64,000 nt of DNA from Argyresthia goedartella (Eukaryota > Arthropoda > Insecta > Lepidoptera > Argyresthiidae): NCBI GenBank assembly GCA_949825045.1, contig OX463807.1, forward strand, positions 10,503,501 through 10,567,500, in the 5' to 3' direction. The position numbers were made by a program, and so were the translations under genes. Each line of letters begins with the position of its first letter. Positions within the stretch are counted from its first letter, which is position 1. Below are positions 9,841-20,400 of the stretch, in pieces. Under the pieces are notes generated by a model. The model made no database searches, was not told where the DNA came from, and worked only from the letters and a program-made list of their open reading frames with translations.

Positions 9841-10971
9841 TGTACTCACGTGACGTGAACTGGTAACAAGGCATTTCAATGTGTTTTGTTTTTTGCCAAC
9901 ACAACACCAAGCAAACAAAACTACTACACCATGTTTATCAGAGTCCGTGAGATCGCCAAGTCGATAATTTCAAGAAACAAACAAATCTATAAGAAAATCA
10001 GTGTCCGATTTCAATGCACAGGTCGAGGTTTGCAGCAGGAAAGTTTAGGCCGGTATGAATAGTTGTCAGACGTGGGTATCGAAGAGTTACTAGTTCACAA
10101 CTAAACTAAAGTACGGTCGCCGAGCAGGAAGAGATGCGATGCGAAGATGCGATGACTCATTGTGCCGCAGCTGTGCAGGTAGCGGTTTCATGTTCTCCGA
10201 ACTGATAATATTTAATATTATAAGTGCGTAGACAGGCATTCTAAGGCATTATTGGACGTAAAACTTGTAATACAGTTTTTCTTTTGTTATTTTTTTTAAT
10301 TAGCTCCAATTTTCAGATTAATAGTAATAACTTTGCAAAGACAAAGTCTAATCCTAAGTTTTATACCAATTCACAAGGCTGAGTAGGTGTGCAAGTTTTT
10401 AAAAGAATGATAAGTTCAATCCCGTACATTTTTTTGCAGGAGTTTTTTTTATTTCGGTTTTCTTAAGAAATAAAAAATAATATTTGTACTCGGGTTTTTT
10501 TTCTAAGTCATTAATAACAGTTAGTAACAAAAATGTTATCTGGTTATAATGTTATCTTGGTAAACTATTTAGCTTTATTCTACAAAAATAAGATCTTGGA
10601 AAGGTCATCATTAGCAGCGACAGCATTAAAAACATGATGTACGAAAGACGGAATGGAAAATTCCGGAAAAATAAAAAAGCTTGGTAACCCTACGTTTTTT
10701 TATATTTAAATTAGTTTTAGGAAATAAGGTGAGCTGTCCTCCCTCTAACGTTGGACCATTACTTAAGGCACATCCTGTACAATTGAATGCAATGATGACT
10801 GCATTCAATTTAAAGATATTTGAAGTTCGTCTCGATTCATTAAATATGTTTTAAGCATGTCACCCAACTATGAAGCTCAGACTGACAGATGTCGAATGTG
10901 ATCCATAAAATTGGCCTACATTGGGAAATCAATTGATATTTTTAAAAGGGAAATATTAAACTGCAAATCAA

Positions 10972-11183
10972 TAATACTGATTTACACAGCAAATATACTG
11001 ATTTTTACAGAAAATATCTTGGTAAAATGCTGTGTTAGCTCAGGTGAAGGGTAAAAGGGGTGAGCGAAGCGAAGGCCCTTTATCCTTCGTGTTAGGCTGA
11101 ACAACAAAAAAGAACAACAAAAAATACTTAAAACAATAAGTGTTTTTGCTGATCCTTTTTTGCTGTGAAAATCAGTATTTTTG
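10972..11183. mobile_element. Short MITE-like inverted-repeat element
   Basis: The ends carry imperfect inverted repeats of about 24 bp (left atactgatttacacagc, right gctgtgaaaatcagtatt). The interior contains a gaagcgaaggcccttta phrase and no ORF of substance. The target duplication is unclear. Confidence 0.5.
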
Positions 11184-12465
11184 ATGTGCGATGAAATACT
11201 AACCATTTTAAAACGGCTTTAGAAGACGATACGGAATAATGTACATTATTCCACATGAGACCACGAGACAGCTTCTTCGGATAGGACCGACAGTTCCCGG
11301 ACCCGGATCAAATGCACAGCGCAACCGATCTTACACTGTTATCTCCGCCAAGTCGATATCGAACAAGTTTGGGTGTTATCACATTTGTATAGTTACCTAC
11401 TATTTCAGATTGTTTGTTTTCACAACACTATCCGTCGTTCTATCAATAAGGTCATATCGATCAGTAGTTTTATTCTGTAGCTCCGACATCTATCGCAATA
11501 TCATTCAAATTGAGATAACGACCAAGCACATTTTATAGAAAAGACCGCTCGTATAATATAATCGTGTTCTGATTAATAGTTTATTATATTTGAAATGTAT
11601 CAGAAATACATAAAAAGGCGGAAAGTGGAAATAAAATGCCTCGGATGCTGTCTGTAATGTTAGAAAAGCACCTATGATGTTTTATTTTGATATTGTGAGG
11701 CAATTCGAGCACAAAATGTTATATCAAAGGCCCGCCGATGGTTATAAGTTGAAACTATGCACTTGATTTCTATTGAACAGTAGACACAGAGAAATATGTT
11801 TATGTGTCAGCCTGACGTGATATTATGAATGTAGTTAAAATTATTCTGTAAGACCTAAGAATAGATAGAAATGGAACAAATATATAGTAGCTTAAGATAG
11901 TATAGTATTCCACGCTATTTCATTTGTTTAAAAAGACAATATGAACTCCTAAATGATAACTATTAAAAGAAACCTTCCACTGTATAGCGAGTGTATATAT
12001 TGAAAGACTTAAATTATTTATATATCTGCTAAAGTATTTATAGAAAATGTATACGTGTATTCCTCAAAACTCGAAAATGGCCTAAATATTTAATAGATCA
12101 AATACTGTTTGCCTCATGATGTAATAAATACTTTTAAAATCAGGGACTAGTATAACCAGAAACGGATCAGAGTAATCGCGCTAGCTTAACGAATCTTCAA
12201 TGAAACATAAGCTGTATTGTTAGTAAAAGGGTTCTAACATTTTTGCATGGAGATAGGCATACCGTTTTTTTATAAAATCTTGATATCTGCGGCCAGAGAT
12301 GAAACGGATGTCCATCGATAGAGTAAATTATTGAAACTCATATGTGTAACTAATTATGAATTTCTAAAACGATATCCTTTGCGAAAAATCGGAATTAAAG
12401 TGTAAAAAGCTGTTTTTTTCGCCCTTTGGAGTTGACAAATATATAATTTTAGAAATTTATAATTA
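11184..12465. other. Intergenic DNA without recognised features
   Basis: AT-rich sequence with many stops in all frames. The longest open frame (11239-11538) resembles no protein I know and has no codon-use signal. No repeat family was recognised here. Confidence 0.5.
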
Positions 12466-13077
12466 CAGAATAATCTCACTAGTCCGGCACATTTAAAAAC
12501 CAGAGGATGCCGGATTATTGGAATGTTCGGATAACTAGATTATAAAGAGAAATACATAACATAGCGTCACGCCTTTCCCATACGGGGTGGCAGAGGCACA
12601 ATAGTGCCCACTTTGAGCCAGTTATTCAATGTTCCATTTTGCGTGACAGGGGGCTAGCCCATCGCCGCAGCTATGGAGTAATGAAGGTTTCCTCACGATG
12701 TTTTCCATCATCCGTACGTCCGTATAGTACTTGATATAAATTAATTATCTCGTTGGTACATGGTCAGGAATCGAACCTGCATCTCCTGTGTAAGAAGCAA
12801 GCGTGAAACCCATTAGACCACGGAGCCCATAGAGAAAAAAATCATAATAAATAAAATAAACATTTATTAAACAGTATTTCAAACTACACACTATTCTCAC
12901 TTCAGAACAACAGGTAAATTCGTACGCACGTGCACGTGTTAGGTTTTGAGGTTAGACTGCTAGAGGAAGACTCGACCATAGTATGACGCGACGACGCAGC
13001 GCATAGGCGTAGGGGGGGCGAGATTATTGGACGTACGTATCGGTCTATTGAAGTGCCGGATCAATGAGATTCTCCTG
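12466..13077. mobile_element. pogo-like MITE carrying a nested SINE
   Basis: Inverted ends CAGAATAATCTCAC...TCCGGCAC (left) and its reverse complement at 13048-13077 are flanked by TA at 12464-12465 and 13078-13079. The interior repeats phrases such as gccggattattggaatgttc and ttcggataactag, typical of lepidopteran pogo/Jerky-type ends. A SINE interrupts it at 12565-12832. Confidence 0.65.
12565..12832 (-). repeat. tRNA-derived SINE nested in the pogo-like MITE
   Basis: The minus strand opens with GGGCTCCGTGGTCTAATGGG and has a perfect B box GGTTCGATTCC. It then runs into a body with the phrase ggaaaacatcgtgaggaaac, common to lepidopteran SINEs. The acceptor stem cannot form, so this is not a tRNA gene. 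A related head recurs at 27289-27386. Confidence 0.75.
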
Positions 13078-13318
13078 TACTCAAATTTGTTTGTAAAATA
13101 AATACGCTACTGATCGACACCTGTTACATCACTGGCTGCAGAAATCATGATTTTTCGACAGTCAGTATGCCAAAAATGTTAAGTGCCCTTTAGGTTCTAT
13201 TTGTTTTTCGTTCCAAATGCCATATCAGATCTTCGGCTGTACCAATCTTTGCTACCTGAAAAATATTTTGTTGATAAGAAAATCGTACAAGTGTGATAAG
13301 AAAATCGTACAAGCTATA

Positions 13319-13895
13319 CAGGTTGTCCCGAAACTCAACGTCAAGCGGGCATTAAGTGAAAGCCCAGCCTATACAAGGTCTGGTAAAATATAAATAATAT
13401 ATCTAGGTCACTCAGTTTAAAAAATATTGGCTTATTTCAAAAAAATCAAAAATCAACATCGCTTATATATATTAAGTTACATACTGTGACAACAAACTTA
13501 GCAATTCTCCTACGATTTCTTTTCCAACATAATCCTAAATAACCATTCTATTGATAGCAGTCTCAAATTGAGCAGAATATTTCGTCACATTGATAAAAAA
13601 TACGTAGTTTGTTTGTGTCGTGATTTGAGAAAATCGTGTAAGTCAACTTTGACTCATCATAACGAGAAAAAACATACTGTACTAACCTCGGAAAGTTTAT
13701 TCAAAAATAGCCTATTTAGTAAGGATTTTGAAAAAGTATAACACTAGTTACCTATCTATGTAAAATAAAAAATAATATGAGTGAAGCCAATATTTGTGGA
13801 ACCAAGTGACAGACTTTTTTTACCAGACCTGTATTGTATGTATATGCTGGGCTTTCACCTGGTGCCGGCTCGACGTTGAGTTTCGGGACAACCTA
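13319..13895. mobile_element. TA-flanked MITE with ~130-bp inverted ends
   Basis: The left end CAGGTTGTCCCGAAACTCAA matches the reverse complement of the right end around 13866-13895, and the match continues inward through gtgaaagcccagc and aggtctggtaaa. The bordering dinucleotides are TA. Its CAGGTTGTCCC terminus resembles that of the DD41D element at 7778 (CAGGGTGTCCC), so an element of that group may have mobilised it. Confidence 0.75.
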
Positions 13896-14301
13896 TATAT
13901 TCACCTGCTTCCGACGATCAAAGTATTAGAAGTAAACTGTCTAGTGCAATTATTCTGAAGATAGGTCCATTAGATTCTATCAAGATGTTGATAATTCAAA
14001 TTACATGACTGTTGATTCATATAGTACTTATTTGTATTTGGGTCGCTTTTGCTATGAATTATAGTGAAACTACTTAGCGTTCTTTACTACGGTTTTAGTA
14101 TGTCAATACGGCTGTTTTTATTCAAATAAATCCCAACGGTTGAGGTTTGGAAACACGTATGTCCCACCTTTATTTAACCAGTGTAATTTGATAACCTTAA
14201 GATAGACACACCATGGCTATAAAGTTTCAGTTGTATTATTGTAAGTAAACAAACTGGCGTGCTAATCTGGCCTGATTTTCTATTTACTCTATATCTATGT
14301 A

Positions 14302-14511
14302 CAATCGAACCAACTGAATCATGACCCACTTGCCTGATAATTCGTTTGAAACTTTCAAACTTGTAAGATCTATCTATCTGTCAGTGTCTAATCAAATGAT
14401 AACAAGTTCGTTACCAAGGAAATAAACCTTCAAGCGAATTTCGACCTACTTGCATTTAAGGGGTTTAGCAAAATAAGCTTACGGTGGGTCATGATTCAGA
14501 TGGTTCGATTG
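14302..14511. mobile_element. TA-flanked 210-bp MITE
   Basis: The ends are inverted copies (left CAATCGAACCAACTGAATCA, right its reverse complement with one or two changes) continuing to about 30 bp, with TA at 14300-14301 and 14512-14513. The interior is non-coding. Confidence 0.7.
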
Positions 14512-14887
14512 TACCTACAATAACAATAGCCGTGTCGACATTCTCTGTGCTAGTTAGTTTTTGTACAAGTTCTTTGTCTCGACATAATCGCGGTCTCATC
14601 CAGTTACCATTCGATAGGACTCTGTACCGCACTTATTTCGTGCGTCCCAGGTGTACCAGTCGCACTGCACTGGATTGTGACTGTGCATATCATACATCGA
14701 CTGCATTAGTACGATTGCTTGCTAATATGACTGCTTTCTTAATATTTTAAATTGTATATTTTTTTATTTGCATGTGATTTATGAGGCCACGAGAATAATT
14801 ATTGTACAATACACGAAATCATTACATAACTGTTCCAATTTCATTGGCCTTAAACTGTAACCACAAAATTGTTTAATCGTTGTAATG

Positions 14888-15319
14888 AAAACACACGGTG
14901 TAGCTTCATGGTGACGTATGCTTGTCTACCCTAATGTCATTAAAACACACGGTGTAGCTTCATGGTGACGTATGCTTGTCTACCCTAATGTCATTAAAAC
15001 ACACGGTGTAGCTTCATGGTGACGTATGCTTGTCTACCCTAATGTCATTAAAACACACGGTGTAGCTTCATGGTGACGTATGCTTGTCTACCCTAATGTC
15101 ATTAAAACACACGGTGGAGCTTCATGGTGACGTATGCTTGTCTACCCTAATGTCATTAAAACACACGGTGTAGCTTCATGGTGACGTATGCTTGTCTACC
15201 CTAATGTCATTAAAACACACGGTGTAGCTTCATGGTGACGTATGCTTGTCTACCCTAATGTCATTAAAACACACGGTGTAGCTTCATGGTGACGTATGCT
15301 TGTCTACCCTAATGTCATT
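14888..15319 (+). repeat. Minisatellite, 8 x 54 bp
   Basis: Eight head-to-tail units of 54 bp begin at 14888, 14942, 14996, 15050, 15104, 15158, 15212 and 15266. They appear identical except for one T-to-G change in the fifth unit (ggtggagc). Each unit contains ggtgacgtatgcttg, with a TGACGTA half related to the CRE/ATF site. All six frames meet stops within each unit, so it is not a coding repeat. It lies about 2 kb upstream of the first pyruvate kinase exon. Confidence 0.95.
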
Positions 15320-15339
15320 AAAACTGTATTATTTTGTTT

Positions 15340-15705
15340 TGGCAACAAAAATATTGTTTACCAATTTTTGTTTAGACTACAACAAATGTATTGTTTTAAA
15401 TGTTCACCAAATTTATTTTTAGTTGATAAAGATCACTTTCTGAACGAATACGAAAGTTAGGTTGTGTTAGGTGTAGGTATATTTTGTCTTCTTAATGAAT
15501 AATGTTGTCACAACTTTATGATGCAACTTGGAGCCGACGCGGAGCGGGCCGGAGCCAGGCGAAGCTAAGCGGAGCGATGCGACCCATCGTAGTTTATATG
15601 CAAAATTTTGGTGAACATTTAGTGAATTTGGAATTAAAATGTAGTTTTTGGATGTATCTTTTTACTCAATTTGGTAAACAGTCAAATACAAGCCTTTTGT
15701 TATTC
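15340..15705. repeat. Foldback element with nested inverted segments
   Basis: Outer arms tgtttaccaattt (about 15356) and aatttggtaaaca (about 15669), and inner arms aaatgttcaccaaattt (about 15397) and aaattttggtgaacattt (about 15602), are inverted copies. The middle is unusually GC-rich (gacgcggagcgggccggagc). It resembles a foldback MITE. The ends are not sharply defined. Confidence 0.5.
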
Positions 15706-16146
15706 TGGACTTTACACCCGTGACCGTAATGTATTTTAATTGATATTTATATCCTACTTTTGTAAGTTATTTTACGCCTGTATCGCTCACTTGCGATGAA
15801 TTGTCATCAATCAGTGATTTCTCTATTGATACGACCTTGTTAATTTTAGTTCCCGCATTCCAAGCCTTTTTAAAAGGTGATAATCTTGTCAGTAGCGTTT
15901 ATGGTTTCTGTTCGGGCGCGTTGTTATTATTTTGATTGTAAATTTTGAAGTTTTAATAAAACTAAGTTTCAGTATTGTATTGCTTTATTGTTTGACCCAC
16001 TAATCTTGATTTGTTTGAAACAAATTTGAGAATTTTAGTGGCGATTAAACTAATTGAATCATGAGAACGCTATCTATGGATTGAAATTTTCAAATTCGTT
16101 TCGAACAACTCTGCATAAGTATTATAGTATCGTGAAACATCTTAAA

Positions 16147-16535
16147 AAATCGGTCAAGTGCGGGTAGGACTCGGACACGGACATTCTATCTTAGAAGAAT
16201 ACCTTAAGGACTAAAAAATAATAAAACAAAAACATATATACTTATGTCCGAACTTGGTTTCCACCACCAATTGCGCCACCGACGACGATGTCGGCGCCGC
16301 GAAATCTCCGTGATATTTTAATCGTAATGATGGGTAATTCGCAAAGGCAGGTACATATACTTAAACACAACAGTAGCTGCAACAGAAATACACATTCTGT
16401 GATAATTTCAACTACATACCTATTAAGGTTCATACATAAGATACAGCCCGGTGATGGACAGACGGACAGCGGATGCTTAGTAATATTGTCCCGTCTCCAT
16501 TGGCACCCTTCGCTTACGGAACCCCTTAAAAGATG
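16147..16535 (+). repeat. Abundant lepidopteran interspersed repeat
   Basis: It begins ggtcaagtgcgggtaggact and ends with the phrase cacccttcgcttacggaacc. Inside are gcaacagaaatacacattct and acagacggacagcgg in the usual order for this family. The open frames here on both strands are incidental. A second decayed copy lies at 19490-19700. Confidence 0.65.
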
Positions 16536-16599
16536 TAGAATATTTCGATTAAAATCTACCCTCATGACACAGATTAATAACTCATGGGAAGAGCAATAA

Positions 16600-17391
16600 T
16601 AAGATTGAACGAGTTTTATGTAATATGTACCATTTACGTAAACAACGAATCAACTATCATTTAGATGACTTATTGGCAGTGAAAAGATAAGAGTGCCGTT
16701 CAGTAGAGATAAACTGTCTGTTAGGTGGGTTACTCTGTACCAGAGAGGATTTAGAGGTCTCCGTGTAGAGTTGTGTGGTGTTGTATTTATTAATAAAACA
16801 TGAAGGCTATTGAGAAAGGACGATCGACTTATGTAAGTACAATAATAATTTTCAAGTAAAATAATATTAGAAATGATTTATCTACAGCACAAAGTTTTTG
16901 TTTCGATCTGATAACTGCACGTTTGACTTTGACATTTTAACGGGTCGTCGACAGCAAAGTCAATCGATATCCAAACCAACGCCCCTACAGCATAAGCTGC
17001 AAACCTTTTAAGATCTGAAAGTTTTCATACAAGAAGGTACCTACCACCTAGTTAAATTCGGCTACGGTACATACCTACTTAATAAAAAAAATGGCAGCCC
17101 AAAATTAATGAAAAATTATGTGTTATAAACACAATAATAAAAAACGTCGCGTTACCAAGTTACAGAAATTATGTAATTTTGCGAAACGAAACCGCTTTGA
17201 CGTTGCCGTTTGGCTATCTCTTGCTTTTTGTTGTAGGAAAAAAATGCTTCCTACGACTGACATTAGCGTGACCTCTAAATTCTTTACATGCATTCATTGC
17301 CCGATATCTGTCAAAGTGGGCTGCGACTGAGTTGGATTGAGCGTGATTATTTTCGTTTTATCGTGTTATTTTAGAGGAATCCTCCAACAAC
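16600..17391. other. 5' flank and putative distal promoter of pyruvate kinase
   Basis: No coding content is recognised. The stretch just before 17392 is the expected 5' UTR and promoter of the transcript starting with exon 1A. No TATA box at a convincing distance was found, so a TATA-less promoter is assumed. Confidence 0.3.
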
Positions 17392-17400
17392 ATGGCATCC
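17392..17400 (+). CDS. PyK: Pyruvate kinase alternative first coding exon 1A
   Basis: ATGGCATCC (Met-Ala-Ser) sits in a good insect initiation context (caacaacATGG) and is followed directly by a strong gtgagt donor. It ends in phase 0, matching the phase-0 acceptor at 23971, and would give an N terminus [11 protein letters not shown]. It is only nine bases long and rests on context, splice signal and phase. Confidence 0.6.
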
Positions 17401-20400
17401 GTGAGTTACTTTTTATTTGACCACCTGTTGTCTTGTGTCGGGAGAAGCTTTGAGAGAGTTAACTGTAGTTTTTACTATTTACTCCGGTAGCTGGTTAGTC
17501 ACCGGGTGTGAATGACAAAGCTACCTTATGGTAGTTTTTTATGCATGCAATGCCAGATCAGTAAAAACAAAACTTATATTTGGGTTGTTTTTTAAAAAGG
17601 TAGGTAGGTACATATTAAAACAAATAAATTAGAATAAGTTCAAATTATAACCTCAAATTGTTCAAGAGCTCAATGGGATTATAAAGTGTTATCGATTAAC
17701 TGCACTGCCAATAGGTATATAATCAATAGTCACAAGCTAATAACATTATATAGTTTTATTTGTGGTGTTTGATATGTGTATATTGAATGACAAGAAACAC
17801 CCTAAAGATAATTATATCCTCATTTTTTTGCATTTAATAGTTCAATTTAACTATCATTGGATTTACAAGAAGATAGGTTGGCTGGTGTGAGACTGAGCAG
17901 GTGTAATAAAATAACAGATAAACACTGATTGATCAATATAAGAAGGAAACTGACATGTCTGATGTTGCCACTTTTTGGTAAAAAATTAGTGATGGCGCAA
18001 AGAATGTTTTAGTACATTCTATTGTCTCAAAATGAATGATATCTTTATAATGATACGATAGCTTGTAGTATTACCTACCATTAATTAGGAAAGATATTTA
18101 GGTATCTACCTATTGAAATTATGAGCCTCAACCCTTTACTTAGGTCTTAGCAGATGAAAAATGTATTGTATATGTATGGATTTAGATAGAAATTTATTTT
18201 ACAGTATTGTTTATTGAGAAACCTGTAGCTCTATTGCGTGCCTACGTATTATTATCACTATCGTATGAATCATCATCATTAACAATTATCAAGAATCTAT
18301 CTGACATAGTATCAATAAGCTGGTCGACATGGCTTTGGTTTTTTTCTCTAATTACCTCCATATGCGAAACATTTTTCCATTTTTGACGACTCGGGCGTCA
18401 CGGTGTTAATTCCTTCATGGAAAATAATTTCAACATCTTTTGATTTTAAAGGTTTTATTGTTAGTAGCTACATGACCTTTCACTTGCGCCCAAACCAATT
18501 TTATAGGATTAAGTTCGCATTCTCAGTGGTAAGGGGATAAGCGTGAAACCATGACACCTTGCATCGCAGCCATCTCGTCCAATGCATATTTCTGCAATGC
18601 ATGTTTTTACCAATTATAGCAAGGAGGCTTTTATCATCTCTGTTTTAAACTCAATGTTTTGGACTGGATCCTCGTTTTGGTCCAGGACATCTTGGGCAAT
18701 GTTTCAGGTTTTCGGAAGTGGTAGGGGCATTATTCACCACCACTACTGCATTTGGTCTTAATTTTGACAATACTTCTTGAACCACTCCTCAAAACAATCA
18801 GAGTTCATCTCTTAACGATAGTCCACCTTGCCGGTTTTGGCTTCGAAAACCATGAGGGAATTCTCGACGAAGCCATCTTCACCTCCTATGTGGCTAATTA
18901 TAAGTCTTCGGCCCTTTCCCAGGGGATTCTTCAACCCAGAGTGGTTAAGCCTTCTACGAACGCCAAGAGAAGAAGTAACGAAGGAAGAAGCAGAACGCCA
19001 GATTTTATTTCACCATCAGATCAGGCTTTCTTTTGAGTGTGACCTGAAATGAAAAAATAAGCTACCTGAATATATTGATTTAAAGAATAGACGTGTACAG
19101 TACACGTTCAGTAACTGAAATAAAAGGGTATTGAAAATAGTTAGATACCTTCATTAGCCCAGTTCTCGTCTTGGTAATAAAATTCCCTTCCTTCGCTTCT
19201 ATATTTCTTTTTTCTGTGACTCCATAAAACTATTTCGGTTTTATCAATGAAAATACTTTTTCTTGTTTTTGTCACATAGGAAGTTCAAGTGTTTTATTAC
19301 CTCCCTCATTGTGCTCCAGCTAAAAATTGGCAGGTCAAGGTTATTATTTACTGCATAGAGAACCTAAAACAAAAACAAAACATATACATATGTTTAGAAT
19401 AGATAATAGCTACCTGGAAAATATTTGAATGTTAACAGTGTAAACAATAGATTTAATATGTGACTCATTGCCAGGTGTGCTTCAAAAATCAGTAAAGTGT
19501 CAGTCGGACTTGCACATGAAGGGTTTCGTTCCATCGTATTTTAAAAAAATGTAAGTAGTCAACTATTTGTTGCTTTAGCGGCCAAAAAAAATCAGATTCT
19601 GTGAAATTTCAACACTCCTGCCTGGTTCATTCATGGCACGAGACACAGCTCGTTGACAGACAAACAGACAGCTTAGGCTTGGAAGTAGCAATGTCCTAAA
19701 AATATAGGTAAATGGTTCACAGAACGTACCTTAGTATTGGTTGGAGTTTCGCTTTTGTGGAAAAGGCCGTGAATTTTTTGATAAATCATAGAAAACATAA
19801 AGTCGTCCAGCTTGTCTTTCAAAGGTTTCGTACATGGAATGTGAAAGTAAAATCCAAACTATTCACTCCACACCATCTCTACCATTGTACGGTGGTACGG
19901 AACCCTTCGTGTGCTGTAGACTTAGACTTTACCGGTTTTTAAATACAATGTTCTCAGTCGACTCCTTTATACTGCTGAATATAGGGGTCTTGCTTATTCC
20001 CCGGATTTCTGCAGTTTTTTTACAGATTCATTCACATTAGGACGAAATACATATTTGTACATGGTACGGATCATATCATTTTCTGTAAAATTAACCGGAA
20101 CAACACAAACAGCGAAATTACAATGGAACCAAGAACGCATTCGTGCACTCAGTCAGAAAAAAGGGAGACGAATGATGGTGGTGTTACAAGTCTGTTAGGC
20201 GAGTAGGCGAAACTTCGTAAATTTCCCCCTAGCCTCTTATCTGATTCGCTCGCGCATAAATGATATTGGCGTCGCACTCGCAAACTTGAATTGCAAGGAT
20301 ATGCGACGTTTGGGTTGGAAGCCGACCGCAACTGCAGACAGCACGTGGGAGACAGATACATAGCATAGTTACGACGCGAATGAGCTTGACAGCATACCTC

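Larger units (their letters stand above)
7778..10777 (-). mobile_element. DD41D-type ITm transposon with ~480-bp inverted termini
   Basis: The element is flanked by TA on both sides (7776-7777 and 10778-10779) and spans 3,000 bp. The ends read CAGGGTGTCCC (left) and CAGGATGTGCC (right, reverse strand). The inverted repeats continue inward for about 485 bp (7778-8262 and 10298-10777) at roughly 85% identity by eye. Between them lie a minus-strand transposase relic and a long perfect hairpin. IS630/Tc1/mariner elements normally carry inverted repeats of tens of bases, so these arms are exceptional. The arm divergence suggests an old insertion. Confidence 0.85.

Noticed and set aside
14888..15319. 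CRISPR-like array
   Set aside because: The 54-bp units are directly contiguous with no spacers, in an insect genome; it is a minisatellite.
16242..16599. Two overlapping ORFs of about 100 codons
   Set aside because: Both lie in the abundant interspersed repeat 16147-16535 and are incidental.
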